Shown: positions 59,169 to 64,000 of the stretch, one piece after another | Layout of the letters: the number at the start of each line of letters is the position of its first letter | Position numbering within the stretch: the first letter of the stretch is position 1 | NCBI GenBank assembly: GCA_016490735.1 | Contig: JAEMWC010000141.1 | Coordinates: forward strand, 587,501-651,500 | Reading direction: 5' to 3' | From: Pachyseris speciosa | Lineage: Eukaryota; Cnidaria; Anthozoa; Scleractinia; Pachyseridae | Length of the DNA: 64,000 nucleotides | Notes under the pieces: generated by a model | Seen by the model: only the letters and a program-made list of their open reading frames with translations | What the model was told of the DNA's origin: nothing | The model's database searches: none | Made by a program: the position numbers and the translations under genes

Positions 59169-59652
59169 GAAAAAACTTTATTTGAAAATGACCAACTATG
59201 AACAAAATGTTGCGCACTCTTAACGTGGCTCGATTGGATTTTTCAGTAGTGACACTTTCCAACTTTAAGTATAAATCATGGCGCACTAAAATAATTATAA
59301 CAGGAGATTGATATCCACACCATTGCTAGGGATAGACCAAAGTTCTGTTTGAGGTGTGTTTTAGCGATATCGGAGTTACCATAGCAACGCGATGACGTCA
59401 TTATTGTTTTTACTTACGGTCGATTTTCTTGAAATTTAGAGTTTTTCTTTCTAAACTGTCTTCTGTACTTGTAGTTTAGATAGTTTCCCTGACGTGCAGC
59501 CAGTTTAAACAAATTCTATGAGAGCGATTTCGAGAAATTCTCAGCTGAAGTTTTCGACTGCTAATATTAAACAAATCTAATCGAGTGACTCTACATAATT
59601 TCGCCGGGCTTACGGGAAGCACATTTGGAGCGCATGTCAATTTTATACATAT

Positions 59653-61015
59653 ATATCAAGCACACTGGTGTTAACTGTATGTGGATTATCAACAATTCGT
59701 TGGACGTAATTCGCACATTGCAGGAAAAACAACTTCCGCTCAATGAGATGAGTACTTGGGACTTTTCCACTCTATATACTAGCCTTCCACACGCCAAACT
59801 TAAACATCAACTTCATGATCTGCTCGAAAGAGTTTTTCACACAAGAGGAAAAAGTTTCATAGCAACCAATAATTTCCACACTTTCTGGGCTAATGATAGG
59901 AAGTCTACAAAATACACTTACTTCTCATGTAGGGAACTGTGCCTCGCTATCGACTTTCTTATCGACAACATCTACGTTCGCTTTGGAAACTCAGTTTTTC
60001 GACAAGTTATTGGAATACCAATGGGCACTAACAGCGCACCTTTGCTAGCTGATCTGTTCCTTCACACCTTTGAGTATGATTTCATGCTTAGAACATTGAA
60101 ACGAGATAAAACCATAGCCGTCCAATTTAGCAACACCTTTCGATACATTGATGATTTATTCAGCGTCAACAATGAGAATTTCGGAAATTACATCAGCGCT
60201 ATTTACCCGTCGGAACTGGAACTAAAGGACACTACCTTGACATCAAATGAAGTTTGTTATCTAGACACAAGAATTAGGAATGGTGATAACAACACTCCTT
60301 TTCATCTCAGTGTCTACGATAAGAGGGATGACTTCTCATTTCGGATTGTCAATTTTCCTCACATGGACAGCAACATTCCCGCCAATCCGGCCTATGGTGT
60401 TTTCATATCTCAATTAGTGAGATATGCTAGACTTTGCACATCGAAACTGGATTTTATTGATAGACTTCACCGACTTTCATCACATCTCCTTCACCAAGGC
60501 TTCAAATCTACGCTGCTTCGTAAATCGTTAACTAAATTCTTGAAACGCCACGGTGCTATCGTTGAGAAGTATGGTGCTACACTACAGGAGATGAGATTAG
60601 CAATCCAGAGATGAGATTATATCCTTTATATTATCCTGACGCCCAAATTTGAGATCCTTGTTGCTTCCATTCATTACATTTTTATGCAAATGTGCGCGCG
60701 CAATTTTCCTAAAGTTGTGCGCGTGCTTGCTTATTTAGTTTACGTGTGCTTAGTTCGTTGTTTGGTTTACGTGTGCATAGTTCGTTATTTAACGTACTCC
60801 TTTTATTTTACGTTGTTTTCCTTGCTAATACGTGTTGTCAATAACTGTGCTCACAGTGTGGGTGGCTCCTCCTAAAATGTTCTGCAATTGGTATAGGATT
60901 TGATGGAGCCGAAACCAATTGTGGAATTGCACACATTTTTAGGTATCCTACTGATGAACAGTTATTACACGCAGATATTTTTAGAAGCAACAATTGTTTG
61001 CGGTCTGTCACCTTT
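59653..61015 (+). mobile_element. Truncated Penelope-type retroelement inserted in the palindrome
   Basis: Insert borders come from comparison with the intact right arm: homology stops after ATACATAT (59652) and resumes at GAACA (61016). It contains the reverse-transcriptase frame and about 400 bp of 3' sequence with TGCGCGCGC and repeated TTTACGTGTGCWTAGTTCGT words. No poly(A) or clear target duplication is seen. Confidence 0.75.
59658..60614 (+). pseudogene. Reverse transcriptase, Penelope-like, 5'-truncated
   Basis: An uninterrupted frame of about 318 codons, starting at KHTGVNCMW where the insert begins; the few codons before it belong to the host palindrome, so there is no genuine start. 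Reverse-transcriptase blocks in order: MSTWDFSTLYTSLPH (first catalytic Asp), NSVFRQVIGIPMGTNSAPLL, LFLHTFEYDF, FRYIDDLFSV (catalytic DD) and VCYLDTRI. The GIPMG block and a YIDD box fit Penelope-like elements better than LTR elements. The C-terminal GIY-YIG domain is absent after the stop at 60612-60614. The good frame suggests a recent insertion. Confidence 0.8.
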
Positions 61016-62389
61016 GAACAGTTCCTGAAAAGTGGAACAAAATCGCTTCATTTGATTTCGAAAAGTATGAACTTGAATAAGGTGGCTATTTTGCTTTTTT
61101 GGCTATGTTTTTTACACTGAGGCGATGAAATAAGTAGTCAATGAATTTCTTTCGGTGATCCTGTAGTTAAATTATTGTTTTCAAAGACCTCTCAATCTTA
61201 AGGTAATTGAAATAAGGTGGTCAAACATTGACATCAAATCGCTCAAATTATGCTCTCACAAATTTCGGCGCCTGTTAATTATTTCTGTTGGTCACTTTTT
61301 TTTTCTCATTATGTATGTCCATTGTTAAGAATTTTCATACTAGCATGAATTCCAACGCACCATACATTTCCGACAACGCGCCACAGCCTTCGGAGAACGA
61401 AGTTCAGTGTCATACTGCAACGCTCGGAACCAGCTATGCTAAGACCTACTCGGTCCTACTCGGTTTAGAGCGTTACAGTACTTCCCAACTCGAGTTTGAC
61501 TGACGGCTACTGTGCTACTGTTATTTTATAGATAACACTGATCTGCAGATTAGAATAATCGACTTCGTTCCGCCGAAGGCAATGGGGCGTTGTCGGAAAA
61601 GTATGGTTCTTTGGAGTTCATGCTAGTAAGAAAATTCTTACCAATTGACATGCATGAGATGAGACAACTGAACAAGCGACCAACAAAAATAATGAGCAGG
61701 CGCCGAAAATTGAGCGATTTGATGTCAATGTTTGACCACCTTACGTGATTTTAATTACCTTGAGATTGAAGGGTCTTTGAAAACAGTAATTTAACTATAG
61801 GATCACAGAGTTTAAAAGAAATTCATCGACTACTATTTTCGCCTCAGTGTAAAAACGTAGCCAAGTTTTGACAAAAGAGCAAAATAGCCACCTTATTCAA
61901 GTTCATTTTTTTGAAATCAAATGAAGCCATTCTATCCCACTTTTTAGGAAATGTAGTTCATATGTATAAAAATAACATTCGCTCTAAATGCTCTTCCTGT
62001 AAGCCGGCGAACATATGCTACAGCGACTCGATTAGATTTGTTTAATGTTAACAGTCAAAAACTTCAGCTGAAAATTTCTCGAAATAGCTCCCATAGAATT
62101 TGTTTAAACTCGCTACACATCAGGGAAACTATCTAAACTACAAGTACAGAAGACAGTTTAGGAAGAAAACCTCTATATTTCAAGAAAATCGACTGTGAGT
62201 AAAAACAATAATGACGTCATTGCGTTGCTATGGTAACTCCGATCTCGATAAAATACACCTCACCCGAAACTTTGATCTATCCCTAGCAAGATTGTGGATA
62301 TCGATCTTCTGTATTATGTTTTAGTGCGTTGTGATTTAGTTGGAAGTTGGAAGGTGTCAGTACTGAAAAATCCAATCGAGCCACCTTAA

Positions 62390-62625
62390 ATCTTATGTAC
62401 ACTTTCAGCAAATTCTAGGTGATAAGAGGCTTAAAAACATGTTTGACGTGAAGCTTTAAAATATTTGTAAAAAATAATGGCTCAGCTTCCAGAAAATGTG
62501 ACAAAAAGCTTGCCTAAAAAACTAATAATCTTAATTCTAAATAACTCAAGACGTTGCATGAAACTCCCGCAGCGGGTGTGCTTGCTAGGAACAGGGAAAA
62601 TCATGAGAAAAGTGCTGGACACTTA
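62390..62625. other. Short intergenic spacer
   Basis: No feature seen between the two TTAA/TTA-flanked transposons. Confidence 0.5.
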
Positions 62626-62896
62626 AGCCGCGGCTACACGAGTGATGTCTTGCTTGCGCTGGTGATGCGAATTTTTTAATTGTCGCTTTGCCAGCGCGCA
62701 GTGAAAATCACCCGTGTAGCCACCCTCGCACAGGTGATGCAACAGCTCAAAAAATCGGCGAAAGAGAATCGCGAAAAGTTAAACTCAGTTCAAGGGTGGC
62801 TACACCTGCCATTTTCATCGCGCGCTGGCGACACGACAAAATTGAAAAAAATCGCATCACCGGCGTGAGCGAAAAATCGCTCGTGTAGCCGCGGCT
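62626..62896. mobile_element. MITE with TTA duplication and nested palindrome
   Basis: Perfect ends AGCCGCGGCTACACGAG and inverse, TTA on both sides (62623-62625, 62897-62899). A second inverted pair inside (CCAGCGCGC...GTGTAGCCACCCT and inverse) makes it two nested hairpins. TTA duplication points to PIF/Harbinger type. Confidence 0.82.
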
Positions 62897-63006
62897 TTAA
62901 GGTCAGGCTTGATGGTCATGGTATGATCAGACGATACAAGGCATCCTAGGCCACTGGCAGTGGCCCGATGTTCTGTATTATCTCCTGCATGAGCTGTGAT
63001 TTAGCC

Positions 63007-63008
<2 letters not shown>

Positions 63009-63042
<34 letters not shown>
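63009..63042. repeat. (AAT)n microsatellite
   Basis: About 11 AAT units, next to the repeat block at 63080. Confidence 0.95.
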
Positions 63043-63044
<2 letters not shown>

Positions 63045-63259
63045 TGTGAATGATATATGAAATGAATCATATAGGAACTGCGCAAATGAAATCAAATGAA
63101 GAATGATCCTCGCAGTTGTGAACGCAATTTATGCAATTGCGAAAAGAAGCCTGAAAAAAAATCAAATTTGATTTCATTTCCGCAGTTCCTATATGATTCA
63201 TTTCATATATCATTCACACTCATTTCTTTCACGGGAACATATGAACCCACAATTGATCT

Positions 63260-63274
<15 letters not shown>

Positions 63275-63300
<26 letters not shown>

Positions 63301-63347
63301 ATCGCACCGGTAATTGCGAGGTCACGGGTTGAAACCCCGTTGAAGTC
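63275..63347 (+). tRNA. tRNA-like sequence (GGT), copy 1
   Basis: 73 nt: acceptor GGCTTCA/TGAAGTC (one G-U), D arm GCTCAGTTGGTTAGAGC, T arm ACGGGTTGAAACCCCGT. The anticodon position reads GGT, position 33 is C, and the anticodon stem pairs only out of register. The T loop has G in place of the conserved C (GTTGAAAC). Likely a tRNA-derived repeat rather than a working tRNA. Confidence 0.5.
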
Positions 63348-63510
63348 CTGGATTTTTTTTCAGGCTTCTTTTCGCAATTGCATAAATTGCGTTCACAACT
63401 GCGAGGATCATTCTTCATTTGATTTCATTTCCGCAGTTCCTATATGATTCATTTCATATATCATTCACACTCATTTCTTTCACGGGAACATATGAACCCA
63501 CAATTGACCT

Positions 63511-63525
<15 letters not shown>

Positions 63526-63551
<26 letters not shown>

Positions 63552-63598
63552 ATCGCACCGGTAATCGCGAGGTCACGGGTTCAAACCCCGTTGAAGTC
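63526..63598 (+). tRNA. tRNA-like sequence (GGT), copy 2
   Basis: Two bases different from the copy at 63275, 251 bp upstream. The T loop is the normal GTTCAAAC, so the B box is better preserved. The anticodon-arm defects are the same. Confidence 0.5.
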
Positions 63599-63672
63599 CT
63601 GGGTTTTTTTTTTCAGGCTTCTTTTCGCAATTGCATAAATTGCGTTCACAACTGCGAGGATCATTCTTCATT

Positions 63673-63673
<1 letters not shown>

Positions 63674-63712
<39 letters not shown>

Positions 63713-63732
63713 TAATAATAATAATAATAATT
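63674..63732. repeat. (AAT)n microsatellite
   Basis: AAT runs with one AAC, ending the second tRNA-like unit like a tail. Confidence 0.95.
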
Positions 63733-63777
63733 TTAGACTTTTTTTAGTTTGACTCATTTTTTTATACAAATATACCG

Positions 63778-63838
<61 letters not shown>
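63778..63838. repeat. (TA)n microsatellite
   Basis: About 30 TA units; frames through it are artefacts. Confidence 0.95.
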
Positions 63839-63840
<2 letters not shown>

Positions 63841-64000
63841 TCTTTGTCACATTCACAACTATGAACAAAATCAATTTTATATTAACTCTATCTTAACCAT
63901 ATGCTTGTGCCATCATTTTAATATCCCTGTCTTTAATTTACTTTTCAGTTAAAATTATCAAAATTTTATCCAGGGAAAGTCCGTGCTGTAATAAATTAAG
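63839..64000. other. Window end, nothing recognisable
   Basis: AT-rich sequence without assignable features. Confidence 0.5.

Larger units (their letters stand above)
59224..62385. mobile_element. Giant palindromic (foldback) element flanked by TTAA, interrupted by a retroelement
   Basis: TTAA flanks both ends (59220-59223, 62386-62389). The ends start CGTGGCTCGATTGGATTTTT and finish in the inverse (one mismatch). The right arm runs unbroken from about 61590 to 62385. The left arm is the same sequence inverted but split in two (59224-59652 and 61016-61370) by a 1.36-kb insertion. Without it the element would be about 1.8 kb: arms of about 790 bp around a 220-bp centre (61371-61589). No transposase is seen. 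Confidence 0.82.
63080..63672. repeat. Tandem tRNA-like repeat block with inverted flanks
   Basis: A unit of about 250 bp (CGCAGTTCCTATATGATTCA ... tRNA-like ... TTCAGGCTTCTTTTCGCAAT ... ATCATTCTTCATTTGA) occurs twice in direct order. A partial third copy at 63080-63165 is inverted. Frames here repeat the same peptide and are not genes. Confidence 0.82.

Noticed and set aside
63275..63598. Pair of functional tRNA genes
   Set aside because: Anticodon arms are out of register, position 33 is C, and both are part of a larger direct repeat; kept only as tRNA-like features.

Overview
The window looks like nuclear DNA of an early-branching animal, most likely an anthozoan cnidarian (stony coral or sea anemone). 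This is inferred from four things: AT-rich sequence with GT-AG introns of 0.7 to 3 kb; an NMDA-type glutamate receptor and tandem two-pore K+ channels; Penelope-like, CR1/L2-like and Ty3/gypsy retroelements; and dense small inverted-repeat transposons with tRNA-like SINEs. No prokaryotic features are present.

Layout. 1-4.1 kb: gene-poor, one tRNA-like repeat. 4.18-13.1 kb (+): a five-exon ionotropic glutamate receptor. Signal peptide, amino-terminal domain, split ligand-binding domain, pore and all membrane segments are readable, but one base appears to be missing in an A5 run of exon 3. 14.2-18.7 kb (-): a decayed Ty3/gypsy retrotransposon with both LTRs, primer-binding site and polypurine tract. 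18.8-37.6 kb: a tandem segmental duplication. The left copy (about 19.8-30.1 kb) holds only a broken first exon of a K2P channel. The right copy (about 31.6-36.7 kb) leads into a two-exon K2P gene (35.1-37.6 kb) that also lacks one base, in the last membrane segment. 37.6-51 kb: repeats (LINE 3' ends, SINEs, a minisatellite pair, a 213-bp tandem repeat cut by a transposon). 51.7-53.5 kb: an intact K2P gene of 317 aa. 53.6-54.1 kb: a palindromic pair of Penelope 3' ends. 57.7-57.9 kb: first exon of another K2P gene whose second exon is not seen in the window. 58.5-64 kb: Penelope fragments, a 3.2-kb palindromic TTAA-flanked element with a reverse transcriptase inserted in one arm, and tRNA-like direct repeats.

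How the genes relate. All real genes encode plasma-membrane ion channels on the + strand. The four K2P loci are paralogues that share one intron position, inside the first selectivity-filter glycine codon (TIG|YG), so they arose by local tandem duplication. The glutamate receptor gives ligand-gated cation entry and the K2P channels background K+ leak; no regulatory link between them can be read from the sequence.

Most notable non-gene content. Four copies of a hammerhead-ribozyme-like motif lie in Penelope-like remnants. Several transposon families have visible target-site duplications (TTAA, TTA, TA, 7-8 bp). Single-base frameshifts in two otherwise conserved channel genes could be assembly errors or recent inactivation. 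All boundaries were read by eye; no alignment or folding program was run.
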